A stretch of DNA of 55,700 nucleotides from Mariaggregatimicrobium sp964498785 (GCA_964498785.1 CAZCJL010000036.1:1-55700); one strand, 5' to 3'. Positions 1 through 10,317 are shown, numbered from the stretch's first letter. Made by a program: numbers and translations. Notes: generated from the letters alone by a model not told the origin.

Positions 1-88
1 TATCAGACCAGCGATCCCATCGCTCCAAGCGATGGGATCGCTATTCCTCATGAATATACGAAATATAAATTCAGGACTTATGATACGA
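1..88. repeat. Remnant of a MITE-like element with a strong hairpin
   Basis: Positions 10-42 form a perfect 14-bp stem (AGCGATCCCATCGC and its complement) with a 5-nt loop. Positions 38-88 resemble 29947-29998: both share CGCTATTCCTCATGAAT and then an end of the type GGACTTNTGATAC. This looks like the decayed right part of the MITE-like element seen complete at 29815-30003, running out of the window on the left. The rest of the gap to the stop of the C25 protease shows no gene. Confidence 0.5.
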
Positions 89-182
89 CTTTAAAAAATA
101 CGCCGCCCTCGATTGGAGTCCCGACAGGATCGAATTTCCCGCGACTCTTTATTTATCGTCAATAAACTGTTAAATTTGAATG

Positions 183-3100
183 TTACCGCATCACAACAAA
201 TTTGCCGATGTGCTCTGTCTGCTCATTTCCCAGTCGGGCAATGATTTTATAAAAATAGACACCGTTTGCAATACGGTCATAATCCTGATCCAGCCCGTTC
301 CAGTATACCTTATTAAATCCCGAATGACCGGACACATTTTCTATTTGCCGGATCAGTCTCCCGGCAACGGTATAGAGTTTTATAACCACAAAGTCAGCCG
401 GTTGCGTAAGAAAATAGGTGAAATACGTATCATCCTGAAACGGATTGGGATAATTTAAAACATCCAATAATTTCAATTCCGCGGTGACTTTGAAAAAGCG
501 TCGCTGATACGCGGAGTTCCCGCTGTTATCTTTCACAAATACCTCCAGCAGATACTCACCGTCGGTTAATTCAGGACTGAATTTCAGGCGGGCTTTCAAC
601 GTCGGATCATTTACATTCTCCGTTGACAAAAACTCGAGTCGCTGCGTATTTTGTGTGTATGCAATTCTGCTGCCATTCAATACAAGATGGATTTTGCTGG
701 TATCCTGCCCGATTGGCGCGGGATTATTATCATGCACAGAAATGATAATCTGCGGCTGCTTTGACACAAATTGTCCCTCCACAATTTCCTGCCCATCAAA
801 CGTCAGGGAGATGTCCGGGCGGAGGGTGTCTGCATCCACCTGCACCTGCGTCGAATATAAATTATTGGCTTCACTCAGCTCATTCAGCGAATCATCCGGA
901 TCGATCTCCAGATAAAGTTGATTCAGACCGGGATGGCCCGCAGTATTCCATGAAAACGAAGTGGTTTTATTCGCGCCACTCTCCAGACGATCGATCACGT
1001 TTGTGACAATCTTTTTTCGCCCTGCTGCCGGATCACGAAAATCAAACCGAATCGGGATACTATCTGCCGTAACATAGCCGACATTATGGACTTCCGCCGT
1101 GATGCTGATCACGCTCCCTTCCGGCACGGAATCTCGGCTCACAGTCACCACATCATCCGCAATCGCGATATCCGGAACCGGATCATAACTGACGCGCCAA
1201 TTTTTCAGATACGGCGAATCAAATCCCTGCGCATCGGTAAGTTTTGCGCGCAGCTTCAATTTCGGATAAAGATTTGCATTAATATGCGATAAAGCAACCG
1301 GCTCGCTCAATGATAGATCCGACTGAATTTGCTCCCACGTCTTGTCACGCTTGTGAAATCCCAACACATCAACGACAATATTTGAAGTCGGGGCTGTTGA
1401 CGCCATATTACCTGCCAGCGAATTCCATCTGTTTGCCGGACCGATGGGCTCCGATTCAACCGTTCCCTCTGTGATAAACGTTATCAGCGAATCTTCTGCA
1501 ATGGCAACACCCTGATAGCGCGGAGTAAACTGTTCGGGAACAGTCCCGATCCCGGCTCCTTTTCGCCCGACAATTGCCCAGGAATCGCGAAATCCCACGT
1601 CCCGGCAATGCGCACTGCCAATGCGTTCCAGAGCACGATATGCCTCCTCTGTCATTTGCTGATGTCCGGAATCGCGAATACCGATCAGCACGTAATAATC
1701 AGGTGGGATTGAATTCAGATACGTGGTCATTTCGGCAACGTCCGCCGCGCTGTCGTGGGTATCGAATTTCCGAAATTCCAGAAACTCACCCGATAGGTCG
1801 CAGATCGCGATATTATGGCCCCGGGTCGCCGTGGCGACTGCCTCGGAATAGACGAAAATCAGCGCGTAATTCGAATCATCAAATCCGGCGGATTCCACCC
1901 GGAATTTAATTTTTTGCCTGCGCAACCGAGCGCCCTGATTTGTGAGCTCTGTATCATTAAAATTATTTTCCGGGAATTGGGCCGGCTCTGTCTGCGCCCA
2001 ACCAAATTGATCGCCGATCCTGAACATGGAAGAGATCCGCGCGCCGCCATCACTCTCCCCGGATTTTTGACAACGCCAGAAATACAACTGGTTCTGCTGT
2101 AAATTCACCGGCTGCCAGTTGGTGACGATTACGCCCTGATTCAATTGCGGTGATTGCTGCCGCAGCCCGCTATCAAATCGATCGGCCGTATCCAGTTCAA
2201 AAATAAACTGTCCCTGTTCGCTTGTATTGCGCGGATTATTGATTTGCAGCAACACATCCTCCGGTCGGATCACCTGATTGCGCCCGGGTCTGGAAATGGT
2301 AATTCGCTGTGAGTTCACGATCAACTGTGCAGCGACGCGATTATTGTTCTCCTCAACTTCGGCAATTACATTGTCCGGATCGATCACAGCTTCTATAACA
2401 TGACGCCCGGCTTTATTGAGTAGCGCCCAGGGAACGTCCCGCGCTGATTTGAATCGAACCGGCGGGATCAATCCGTCAAAAATATGTTCACTGTTGCCGA
2501 GTTGATCATAGTCTGTCAACCGCAATCGCACGCTGTCCGCAGTGGCAAGTCCATAATTTTGGACATTAATTTCAAACATGAGACTGCTATCTTCTTCCGC
2601 GGGATTAAACGGCTGCCACGACACTGCATTTTGATTTAATACCAGATCCGGAGTTTCCGGTAACGCTAAATGCAGTGCCGCATCTCCCAATAACGAGTAT
2701 TGAGAAATGACGCTCTCGGTGCGAATATTATGCGTAAAACTGCCCCACAATTTCACTTTGGCAAGCGCAATCGCTTTTCCCAATTGATGTACCGTATCCC
2801 GCAACGCGGTCTCGAAAACCGACCGCGCGAAGCGCTCGTCTGTATAAACAAATCCCCAGCCAGTGGTCCCCATGAATCCGATCGCGCCAATATCCGGCGT
2901 GTTTACAAACAGCTCCCCGAAATTCGTCAGTTGCGGATTTGCAAATCTGCCGGTGTGACAGGTATAACTGGTCACAAAGGGCAGGTAGTTTTCATTTTGT
3001 AGTTGAAGAATCTGCTGATCATGAAACATCAATTCCCAGGTGCCGCTGCCGCCGTGTCCTATAAAATTGACCCACATCTTTCCCGAATTGAACGCGGCGA

Positions 3101-5936
3101 TAATCTCCTCCCGTTTTTCGCCCTCGTATAGTCCGTCCAATTCTTTGGAAATGACCTCCGCGGCACAACCTGCCGGCGGCGGTTCTACATAATCGCGAAT
3201 CATGCGGTTTGTTTGATTCCCGAAATTACGCTGTTCCGCATTATCAAATCCGCCATTGATGAACAGCAATTGCTTTTTCCATTCCGCCGAAGGCGCGGTC
3301 TGATAGTTTTTTATTTTCGATAAAATTGCCTGCCCCTGCTCCACTGTTTCGATGGCAAACCGGCCGATACTCATTTCCGGTAAAATGTCATCCGCGCCGT
3401 CGAAGCAGACGTACCAGTTGTCGCTCACCGGATTGCCATACACCGGCACGTAATCTTGTTTAACACTGGTGGCTTCATTTTTCTTCGGATCCCAACTTGC
3501 GTCGCCGATGATTTGTACATACTGCGGAGCGGGCTTCTGCCAGTTGAAATAACAATGACTCAAAAAATCCTTAATCGCCTGCGGATGTTTGATGCCGTAA
3601 TTGAATTCGTCGTAAATGTCCTCCACATCCACAATCACAGTCCGCAAGCCGTCCTGTGCCCGCAGGTCCGCCAGTTCGGCAGCAACCGGTTCAAATTTTT
3701 GATGGGTAATGATAATATAATCCGCGGATTGATTTTCATCAGTCAGATTTTTATAGTCATCTTTCTGCACCCGAGACGGCGTTTTCATGGAATCAGCAAC
3801 CGAAACAATAATTCGGTCGATGGCTGTCACCGCATCGCTCCAGCGAATGCGCCAGGAGTCATCATGAAATGTGTACAACGTATCTGCCAGCGCAACCGGA
3901 CCTTCTCCATTTCGTGATAATAACTCCGGCACTGTGCCAATCGCCGCGCCTTTACGACCGATCAACGCCCATGAATCCCGGAACTGCACCTGACGCGTCA
4001 GCGCGCTGCCCAGCGATTCAAGCGCCTGATACGCGGCGTCTGTCATCTGATAACTGCCCTCATCGCGGATTGTGGCGATCACCACCTGACCGTTGGGAAT
4101 GCGTTGAATGAAAGCAGCCATACTGTCCGCATTTTCAGTTTTATCCAGCGTATCGAACGAGCGCTTTTCCACGACCTCTCCGGCGGTCGTATCGAACACC
4201 GCGATATTGTGCCCCCGATGCCCGCCGTTGATCACCACCTGATCATTGATCCGGACGCTGGAAAAATTGCCGTCATTAAAACCCGCGGACGTCACCCCGA
4301 TGATGAATCGCTGCTGTGCCTCTGCACCGATCTCCGAAAGCCGATACTGCTGCGTTACATTGAATACCGACACATCATTTGACGAGAAATCCCACAAATC
4401 AAAACCAATCCCCCGGTTTTGCTGCATTCTGACATCAAACACATCTGTGAGACAGGTTGTGGTGACCGGATAACTCAACCCGAACCAGTCGAGATAAAAT
4501 GCATTGATTTCCGCACCGGTGTCCTCCGAACGAATAACAAACCGATTCGACCCGGTGTTCAATAAATCGCTGCGAAACGACATGCTGTAAATCAGTTGCT
4601 CCCGGTTATCAAACAGCGCCTCCCCGATAATGCTGTCGTTCAGTGTAAACACTGCATGATGGTCCGGATTCACACTATCGAACGTCGTGCCGCGTATTTT
4701 TACTGTCAGGGTGCACAACTCAGCGGATTCTGCATCTGCATGGTCCGCGGTGAAATCGTACGTCCAGACATCATTCTTATAAAACATTTCCCAGATCCAG
4801 CCTTCCCCCGGAACCTGCTTCGTATCAATAATATCCGTGGACTCATCGCCGTTATAGTAATCTGCATCTTCTTCAAAATGCAGCGTTTTCCTGAATCTGG
4901 TTTCAACCGGATGTGTCTGGCTCAATCCCGATTTTGCGTCGAGTCGTTTGCCATTTGCGCCGCCGTAACTCAGCCAGTAAACACTGGTGTCGGAATAATC
5001 ATCATAAAATGTGCTTTCGCCATAATTGCGCTCCGCCCAAAATTCAATATAATCCAACTGCCCTGCATCCGCACCACTGACGTTAACCGGAATTTCTTCT
5101 CCCTTTAAAAATAGTCTGAGCGTGCGCGGATCAATGGCATTCGGCGTGATGCCCCACTGTTCCAGATCATCAGCATTGACGCGATAAATCCCGTCTTCAC
5201 TGATAGATAACTTGAAATACGGGTACTGTGGTTGGTACCAGTCATTTTGGACAGATTCTTTTTTAGAAGAAGACGGTCTGGTGAACGAGCGAGCCGTTTT
5301 CGCGTTCAACAGCAGATGATCAAAATCATCGTCGAAATCTGTGACAGTGGATTTTTCAAAGGTCTGATTCGAAGGCGTGCCGTAAACGATTTCAATAACC
5401 AGTTTTGTATATTTTCGCAGAATCCGTGTCGCTGCATTGTAGCGCATCGGACAAACATCGATGCGCCCGATGCGGCGATTCCTGAAAATCTGAATGTCGC
5501 CCGGTTCAGCAACATTGGCCGGGTAAAATTCCGCGTCGCCCGGCTCCGATGCTGTTTGCGCCGGAATCTCCCGCAGATATCCGCCGGCGTCGTTATCCAC
5601 AAATTCCAAATCCGCTGCGGGTCGTAACGTAATTTCCGGCAAGTCTTCATAAAGTGCCGATACGATATTGACAGCAGGCTGTGCATTGAAGGGTAATCCG
5701 AGCATCGCCGTCACCACCGGTAATTCCGGCAGACCGGCGCCCGTCGTGAGGGTATAAAAAGGCGACGGCTCAATTTTATCGAAAACCGAGCCGTTGACTT
5801 CTATTTTCCGAAGAGATATATCAATCGGTTTTAATTCAAGAATAATACTGTTTTGATCTGATCTGATAATTTCGAACTGTTCTCCCCCGTACACAAATCC
5901 GGTCAAAACTAAAAAGATAACAAGAAATCGATGCAT
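183..5936 (-). CDS. Secreted gingipain-type C25 peptidase with ILEI-like and CARDB domains and a T9SS sorting domain
   Basis: This 1917-residue protein begins with a signal peptide (about residues 1-17). A C25 (gingipain-like) cysteine peptidase domain lies around residues 760-1110. The likely catalytic pair is His961 in FIGHGGSGTW and Cys993 in TSYTCHTGRF. Two copies of an ILEI/FAM3-like domain occur at about 555-665 and 1358-1470, each with GHNIA, an FDT strand, IRD and FRDSWA(L/I)(I/V)GRKGA motifs. CARDB-like beta domains lie near 1120-1220 and 1585-1690. The last ~85 residues are a T9SS sorting domain starting with LNYPNPF and ending in a VYFYKI strand. The protein is therefore expected to be exported to the periplasm, moved across the outer membrane and anchored or released. 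PorU, the T9SS sortase, is also a C25 protein, but it lacks a sorting domain of its own, so this is more likely a cargo protease. It is transcribed alone, 240 bp downstream of the polysaccharide operon. Confidence 0.88.
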   Translation of the reverse strand: MHRFLVIFLVLTGFVYGGEQFEIIRSDQNSIILELKPIDISLRKIEVNGSVFDKIEPSPFYTLTTGAGLPELPVVTAMLGLPFNAQPAVNIVSALYEDLPEITLRPAADLEFVDNDAGGYLREIPAQTASEPGDAEFYPANVAEPGDIQIFRNRRIGRIDVCPMRYNAATRILRKYTKLVIEIVYGTPSNQTFEKSTVTDFDDDFDHLLLNAKTARSFTRPSSSKKESVQNDWYQPQYPYFKLSISEDGIYRVNADDLEQWGITPNAIDPRTLRLFLKGEEIPVNVSGADAGQLDYIEFWAERNYGESTFYDDYSDTSVYWLSYGGANGKRLDAKSGLSQTHPVETRFRKTLHFEEDADYYNGDESTDIIDTKQVPGEGWIWEMFYKNDVWTYDFTADHADAESAELCTLTVKIRGTTFDSVNPDHHAVFTLNDSIIGEALFDNREQLIYSMSFRSDLLNTGSNRFVIRSEDTGAEINAFYLDWFGLSYPVTTTCLTDVFDVRMQQNRGIGFDLWDFSSNDVSVFNVTQQYRLSEIGAEAQQRFIIGVTSAGFNDGNFSSVRINDQVVINGGHRGHNIAVFDTTAGEVVEKRSFDTLDKTENADSMAAFIQRIPNGQVVIATIRDEGSYQMTDAAYQALESLGSALTRQVQFRDSWALIGRKGAAIGTVPELLSRNGEGPVALADTLYTFHDDSWRIRWSDAVTAIDRIIVSVADSMKTPSRVQKDDYKNLTDENQSADYIIITHQKFEPVAAELADLRAQDGLRTVIVDVEDIYDEFNYGIKHPQAIKDFLSHCYFNWQKPAPQYVQIIGDASWDPKKNEATSVKQDYVPVYGNPVSDNWYVCFDGADDILPEMSIGRFAIETVEQGQAILSKIKNYQTAPSAEWKKQLLFINGGFDNAEQRNFGNQTNRMIRDYVEPPPAGCAAEVISKELDGLYEGEKREEIIAAFNSGKMWVNFIGHGGSGTWELMFHDQQILQLQNENYLPFVTSYTCHTGRFANPQLTNFGELFVNTPDIGAIGFMGTTGWGFVYTDERFARSVFETALRDTVHQLGKAIALAKVKLWGSFTHNIRTESVISQYSLLGDAALHLALPETPDLVLNQNAVSWQPFNPAEEDSSLMFEINVQNYGLATADSVRLRLTDYDQLGNSEHIFDGLIPPVRFKSARDVPWALLNKAGRHVIEAVIDPDNVIAEVEENNNRVAAQLIVNSQRITISRPGRNQVIRPEDVLLQINNPRNTSEQGQFIFELDTADRFDSGLRQQSPQLNQGVIVTNWQPVNLQQNQLYFWRCQKSGESDGGARISSMFRIGDQFGWAQTEPAQFPENNFNDTELTNQGARLRRQKIKFRVESAGFDDSNYALIFVYSEAVATATRGHNIAICDLSGEFLEFRKFDTHDSAADVAEMTTYLNSIPPDYYVLIGIRDSGHQQMTEEAYRALERIGSAHCRDVGFRDSWAIVGRKGAGIGTVPEQFTPRYQGVAIAEDSLITFITEGTVESEPIGPANRWNSLAGNMASTAPTSNIVVDVLGFHKRDKTWEQIQSDLSLSEPVALSHINANLYPKLKLRAKLTDAQGFDSPYLKNWRVSYDPVPDIAIADDVVTVSRDSVPEGSVISITAEVHNVGYVTADSIPIRFDFRDPAAGRKKIVTNVIDRLESGANKTTSFSWNTAGHPGLNQLYLEIDPDDSLNELSEANNLYSTQVQVDADTLRPDISLTFDGQEIVEGQFVSKQPQIIISVHDNNPAPIGQDTSKIHLVLNGSRIAYTQNTQRLEFLSTENVNDPTLKARLKFSPELTDGEYLLEVFVKDNSGNSAYQRRFFKVTAELKLLDVLNYPNPFQDDTYFTYFLTQPADFVVIKLYTVAGRLIRQIENVSGHSGFNKVYWNGLDQDYDRIANGVYFYKIIARLGNEQTEHIGKFVVMR

Positions 5937-6095
5937 AGTTACCGTGGGGATTTGTTATATAAAATTCCAACATGAATTTTTAATTTACAATTTTCAAGCA
6001 TCAAATTACAAATAAATTACAATTACTAAAAAAATAAATTCAAAACGAAAGCGAATAACGATTTGGGTATTGATTTTTTTTATTATTTTTTATCA

Positions 6096-6122
6096 CGCCA
6101 AAGGCGGATGCGTCCTCTGGCG
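6096..6122. other. Imperfect hairpin after the polysaccharide operon
   Basis: CGCCA and TGGCG arms with inner AGG/CCT pairs form an imperfect hairpin 54 bp beyond the stop of the minus-strand operon. On the minus strand it is followed by an A-rich rather than T-rich tract, so it is not a classical intrinsic terminator. The rest of 5937-6175 is AT-rich, with no gene seen. Confidence 0.35.
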
Positions 6123-6175
6123 CTTATGTGATTTGTTATTTGATTTTTGGAATTTGCTGAATTTCTATTTAAAAT

Positions 6176-7234
6176 TCAGGTGTTGCTTTTCCCATTTAAA
6201 AGAATATACTGCAAAAATCCCAATTTTCGCAACCCAAAAATGATCATACCTAAAATAATTATCAGCAATAACAGGCTGTATTGATAGCGGGAAATGATAA
6301 TCACACAGGCAATCGCGCCCCAGAAATAGCTGACACCATTCATCAGCAGAACCACCTGGCGATGACTGAGACCGAGGTTCAGCAACCGGTGGTGGATATG
6401 CTCTCTGTCCGCCTGAAACGGATGGACGCCATTGCGCATCCGGCGTAAAATTGCCAGCGTTGTATCTGCAATCGGAATGCCCAGTACAATAACCGGAATC
6501 AGTATCGATATCGCCGACGCCTCGCGAAACGTGCCGTTAATCGAAAAACAGGCTAACATGAAACCGATGAACAGACTGCCGGTATCGCCCAGAAATATTT
6601 TCGCGGGATTGAAGTTGAAAAACAGAAACGCGGTCAACGAGCCCGCCAGAATTGCCGCGGGAAATGCCGACGCAATATTCCCGAACCACAGCGACACCAA
6701 GATCATGATAATTGAAGCGCCAAGACTGATGCCCGCCGCCAGCCCGTCCAGACCATCGATCAGATTGATGGCATTGGTGATGCCCACAATCCACAGCAGT
6801 GTAAACGGAATGCTGAAATAGCCCAGCGAAATAACGCCGCCAAACGGATTGACGATCGCTGTTAGTTTATAGCCGAAGAAAATGACGATACTCGCAGCCA
6901 GCAATTGAATACTGAATTTATGATAACAGTTCGCACCCTTGATGTCGTCGAAAATTCCCAACAACACGATAAGGGTTCCCCCGATCAGGAAAACAATGCT
7001 CTCCCGAATCAACGGCTCCAGACTCCCATGCGAAAACAACATGATCATCCCGAAACCGGCGAGATACGCAGCGTAAATCGCCAGCCCGCCCAGTTTGGGA
7101 ATCTCCCCATGATGAACCGTGCGATGATTCGTTTTCGCATTGATGCCATACTTCAATGCAAATTTTCTGATCAATGGAGTCAATATCACGGCAATTGTAA
7201 ATGCCACCAGGCACGTGCTAAGCAGTAGAATCAT
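6176..7234 (-). CDS. WecA/MraY-family undecaprenyl-phosphate sugar-1-phosphate transferase
   Basis: A polytopic membrane protein of the polyprenyl-phosphate N-acetylhexosamine-1-phosphate transferase family (WecA, TagO, MraY). It would start a glycan by moving a sugar-1-phosphate from a UDP-sugar to undecaprenyl phosphate on the cytoplasmic face. Family motifs are in order: GIFDDIKG (near residue 95), NLIDGLDGLAAG (near 160), FLGDTGS (near 215) and HIHHRL (near 280). The start at 7234 is preferred because GGAG lies six bases upstream; an in-frame ATG at 7246 has no ribosome site. The start overlaps the end of the upstream glycosyltransferase gene, which fits translational coupling. The HIHHRL loop favours WecA/TagO-like enzymes over true MraY, and the position in a glycan operon agrees. 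It is the last gene of the operon. Confidence 0.9.
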   Translation of the reverse strand: MILLLSTCLVAFTIAVILTPLIRKFALKYGINAKTNHRTVHHGEIPKLGGLAIYAAYLAGFGMIMLFSHGSLEPLIRESIVFLIGGTLIVLLGIFDDIKGANCYHKFSIQLLAASIVIFFGYKLTAIVNPFGGVISLGYFSIPFTLLWIVGITNAINLIDGLDGLAAGISLGASIIMILVSLWFGNIASAFPAAILAGSLTAFLFFNFNPAKIFLGDTGSLFIGFMLACFSINGTFREASAISILIPVIVLGIPIADTTLAILRRMRNGVHPFQADREHIHHRLLNLGLSHRQVVLLMNGVSYFWGAIACVIIISRYQYSLLLLIIILGMIIFGLRKLGFLQYILLNGKSNT

Positions 7235-8444
7235 GATTAGCTCCATAATTAATTTCTGTTACGGATGCTTCGTCTTCATGCGTAACTTTTAATTTAAATT
7301 TTTTCTGTTCTAAAATAGAAAAATAGATATCCTCAATAGTTTTCACATGTGAATCAATATCAAATTCGTTTTCTATTCGGTTGTGAGCAGCAGCCCCCAT
7401 TTGGGCCGCCAGTTCCGGATTATTTAATAATGTTACAACCCGATCTGCAATTTGTTGCGGAGAGTTCGGCGAAACAAGGTATCCGGTCTCATTATTAATG
7501 ACAATTTCATTATTCCCTTTAATATCAGTTGCGACAACTGGCTTTCCCGCAGCCATCGCCTCAAGTATCGATAGTGACATTCCTTCCCATAATGACGTTT
7601 GCACAAAAACATCTATAATTTTCAATAATTCCGGTACGTCATTCCGCCATCCTAACAGCTTCAGATTCTTGCGAACAGATAATCTGTCTGCATTTTTCAA
7701 CAAGTCATCAAGCAGAGGTCCATCACCAACCATAATAAATTCCGTCTCAGGAAGCTCTTTAATCACTGAGGGTATTGAATTAACAAAATCCTGAGGTGAT
7801 TTCTGTTCCCATAATCTGCCAAAGAAACCGACGACTTTGCTTTCTGGCTTTATGCCTAATTCTTGTTTCTTCTTTATCACATCAACAGATAAATCCAAAT
7901 CATGAAATTGCACCCCATTATTTATCTTAGCTACTTTATTTCGGCTGACTATATTTTTTTCTAAAGCGAATTGATAATCAACTTTATTCAGAAATATAAT
8001 TCTATCCGCAGCAAGAGCTGCTATTCTTTCCAGTAAAGTGAAAAAATGGATTTTTAGTTTCGCGGAAAATTCATGGAACGCGAAACCATGAACCGTGTGC
8101 ACGATACAAGGAATTCCCGCCAATCGTGCAGAAATCCGTCCCAAAAATCCCGGTTTTGATGAATGACTGTGTACCACATCAAACTGATAGTTTTTGAAAA
8201 TATTAAGCAACTTGGCAAATGCGATAAAATCATTTACAGGGCTTACCTCTCTTTTCAACTCTGGTAAGTAAATACATCGAATTCCATTTTTTTCTAAAAT
8301 GCGGGTCATATCGCCTTCTGCCTGACATATTACATAAATTTCATATAAATCTTTATCCAGGCGAGATAAAAAATCAATCATAATTTTTTGAACCCCGCTC
8401 ATAATCGGCAGGAGTTGAATATGTGCGATTTTGATTTGTTTCAA
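7218..8444 (-). CDS. GT4-family (GT-B fold) glycosyltransferase
   Basis: A retaining glycosyltransferase of the GT4 type, expected to add a sugar from a nucleotide donor to the lipid-linked repeat unit at the inner membrane. The N-terminal half has the Rossmann-like acceptor part with VVHSHSSKPGFLGR and IVHTVHGFAFHE. The C-terminal donor part has GFFGRLWEQKSP and the EX7E motif EGMSLSILE followed by AMAAGKPVV. The overall form resembles the group often found beside a WecA/TagO-type transferase. Only TTG starts are available. TTG at 8444 follows GAGG by six bases and is preferred; TTG at 8456 is possible. The gene overlaps the next one downstream by 17 bp. The sugar and linkage cannot be told. 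Confidence 0.88.
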   Translation of the reverse strand: MKQIKIAHIQLLPIMSGVQKIMIDFLSRLDKDLYEIYVICQAEGDMTRILEKNGIRCIYLPELKREVSPVNDFIAFAKLLNIFKNYQFDVVHSHSSKPGFLGRISARLAGIPCIVHTVHGFAFHEFSAKLKIHFFTLLERIAALAADRIIFLNKVDYQFALEKNIVSRNKVAKINNGVQFHDLDLSVDVIKKKQELGIKPESKVVGFFGRLWEQKSPQDFVNSIPSVIKELPETEFIMVGDGPLLDDLLKNADRLSVRKNLKLLGWRNDVPELLKIIDVFVQTSLWEGMSLSILEAMAAGKPVVATDIKGNNEIVINNETGYLVSPNSPQQIADRVVTLLNNPELAAQMGAAAHNRIENEFDIDSHVKTIEDIYFSILEQKKFKLKVTHEDEASVTEINYGANHDSTA

Positions 8445-8461
8445 TATAAACCTCAAATTCG

Positions 8462-9175
8462 CTAATCAAATTTCTTTGATCCAAGATAATATATTCCACT
8501 AGCAAGACTATGAACGTTCCTTGCCTTAATGAAAACATAATCCAAATACTTTAACGGAAAAAACAACCAACCTGTAATAAATTCAAACGCCTTGTTCACA
8601 GACTTATTTACAAAAAAAATTGTTGGAAATTTTCTTAAATACCAGACTAATACAGAGATAGGCCCGATACAGACACCTTTTTCTATAAGCTCAAAATTAG
8701 AAAACAGTTTTTCGATACCATCGATTGTAAATCTATAATAATCGTGAGGGTCACCATGATAGCCTTCCAAAAACGGGACTTGGACGTAGACAATTCCATC
8801 ATTAGCTAAGCACCTTTTAATTTCTTTAACGACTTCGTTTGGATCAATAACATGTTCCAATAGAGCCGTGCAAATTATTAAATTAAAGACGCTGTTTTTA
8901 AATGGTAATAGATGAGCATCTCCAATAATATCTATATGACCTTCTTCTTGAATATCAAAACTGTAAACAAATTCTTCAATTCTTCTACCTCCACTGCCCA
9001 AGTCCAAGACTCTGTCTTTTTTCGTATCAACTTTCAGCAACAATTCTTTTATTTGTTTTGTTTTTATATTCAATGTTGGATCAGGCGGTCTAATCCATTT
9101 AATGACACCAAAGTCTTTTAAAAAATTATAAAGAAAATCTAGCATTTTAAATTTACAATTATATAATTTATCCAA
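8462..9175 (-). CDS. Class I SAM-dependent methyltransferase (Methyltransf_11 type)
   Basis: A 237-residue soluble protein with the SAM-binding motif VLDLGSGGRRIEEF, an acidic strand II region (HIDIIGDAHLLPF) and the motif-IV area LIICTALLEHVIDP that is common in Methyltransf_11 enzymes. Within a glycan operon it probably methylates a sugar or a lipid-linked intermediate, but the substrate is not visible. The start shown is a TTG whose first bases overlap the stop of the upstream gene; an ATG at 9145 is the alternative, and neither has a clear ribosome site. This gene and the next two upstream are noticeably richer in A and T than the operon ends. Confidence 0.8.
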   Translation of the reverse strand: MDKLYNCKFKMLDFLYNFLKDFGVIKWIRPPDPTLNIKTKQIKELLLKVDTKKDRVLDLGSGGRRIEEFVYSFDIQEEGHIDIIGDAHLLPFKNSVFNLIICTALLEHVIDPNEVVKEIKRCLANDGIVYVQVPFLEGYHGDPHDYYRFTIDGIEKLFSNFELIEKGVCIGPISVLVWYLRKFPTIFFVNKSVNKAFEFITGWLFFPLKYLDYVFIKARNVHSLASGIYYLGSKKFD

Positions 9176-10295
9176 GAACAGACTGATATATTTTTAAAGT
9201 TTCCTGCGCTGTTTTTTCCCATGAAAATTGTTTTACTCTTTGATAACCCTTTTCAACTAAATCTTTCCTTAATTGTGATTCATTAACGATTTTTATCATT
9301 GCCATCGATATTTCATCAGAACTGAAGGGATCAACTCTAATCGCTGCTTCACCTGCAATCTCTGGCATTGAAGAAACATTTGAGGTAATTACAGGTGTAC
9401 CACTCGACATTGCCTCCAATATAGGAATACCAAAGCCCTCATAAAGCGAAACAAATATTAACGCTTCTGCTGATTGATAAAACACGTGGACATATTCATT
9501 ATCAACGTAATTTAAAAACTTAACCTTTTCCTCAAGATTCAATTGTTTTACAACATTTACATCCTCATTATAATCAGCGTAAGGCTTTCCAACTATTACA
9601 AGGTTATAATTTGAATTAATTTGATCAAATTTATGAAATGCTTTTATAATTAATGGTAAATTTTTATGGGGACGCCTCTCTCCAACAAATAAAAAATACC
9701 TACCAAAAATATTAAAGGATTTTAGAACTCTGTCTTTCTTTTCTTCCGATACTTTTTGAGTAAATTGACTCTCAAATGCTTCATATACTACATTTATTTT
9801 TCTCTCCGGTACTCGAAACAAATTTTTCAAATCCTTTTTTGTGTTTTGTGAAACGACAATTATTTTTTTAGCCTTTTTTACTCCCCCAAAAATATTAAAA
9901 TATGTATATAGTCTTTTCAAAATATTATATTTAACATACACGTTTTTGTGCAACAAATATGTCAAATCATGGATAGTAAAAACAGTGTTAACATTTTGAA
10001 AAACTGGTACATCCCAATTCGGATAATGATAAATATCCGGTTTTTCCTTTTTTAGTAGCTTTGGAATCAACAATTGTTGACTAATCGATACTGGCGGAAT
10101 ATTAACAGATTCCACAATCAAATTCGCCTGGTTTAATTGATAAATCGGATGGTTATTATCCAATCCGTCATAAACAAGAACCTTATATAAGTTATCTTTG
10201 TCAATTGCCAATAACGATTTCAATAGACTGAATGCGTAATTACCGAGTCCGGTTTTTTGGTTCAGTATTGCACGTGCGTCGTAACAGATTTTCAT
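9168..10295 (-). CDS. GT4-family glycosyltransferase (mannosyltransferase-like)
   Basis: A 375-residue GT-B glycosyltransferase. It starts with MKICYDARAI and GLGNYAFSLL, a pattern seen in mannosyl- and rhamnosyltransferases of this group. Further on are TVFTIHDLTYL, the donor-binding FVGERRPHKNLPLIIKAF and the EX7E motif EGFGIPILE with AMSSGTPVITS. It should extend the lipid-linked oligosaccharide in the cytoplasm. It overlaps the methyltransferase start by 8 bp and lies 22 bp after the polymerase gene, so the genes are probably co-transcribed. The donor sugar is unknown. Confidence 0.88.
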   Translation of the reverse strand: MKICYDARAILNQKTGLGNYAFSLLKSLLAIDKDNLYKVLVYDGLDNNHPIYQLNQANLIVESVNIPPVSISQQLLIPKLLKKEKPDIYHYPNWDVPVFQNVNTVFTIHDLTYLLHKNVYVKYNILKRLYTYFNIFGGVKKAKKIIVVSQNTKKDLKNLFRVPERKINVVYEAFESQFTQKVSEEKKDRVLKSFNIFGRYFLFVGERRPHKNLPLIIKAFHKFDQINSNYNLVIVGKPYADYNEDVNVVKQLNLEEKVKFLNYVDNEYVHVFYQSAEALIFVSLYEGFGIPILEAMSSGTPVITSNVSSMPEIAGEAAIRVDPFSSDEISMAMIKIVNESQLRKDLVEKGYQRVKQFSWEKTAQETLKIYQSVLG

Positions 10296-10317
10296 ATACC
10301 AAAATTTTCTTTTTATT

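Noticed and set aside
183..5936. Assignment of the C25 protein as PorU, the T9SS sortase
   Set aside because: It carries its own sorting domain and extra ILEI and CARDB domains; PorU has no such tail.
6096..6122. Intrinsic terminator of the polysaccharide operon
   Set aside because: The hairpin is not followed by a T tract in the direction of the operon.
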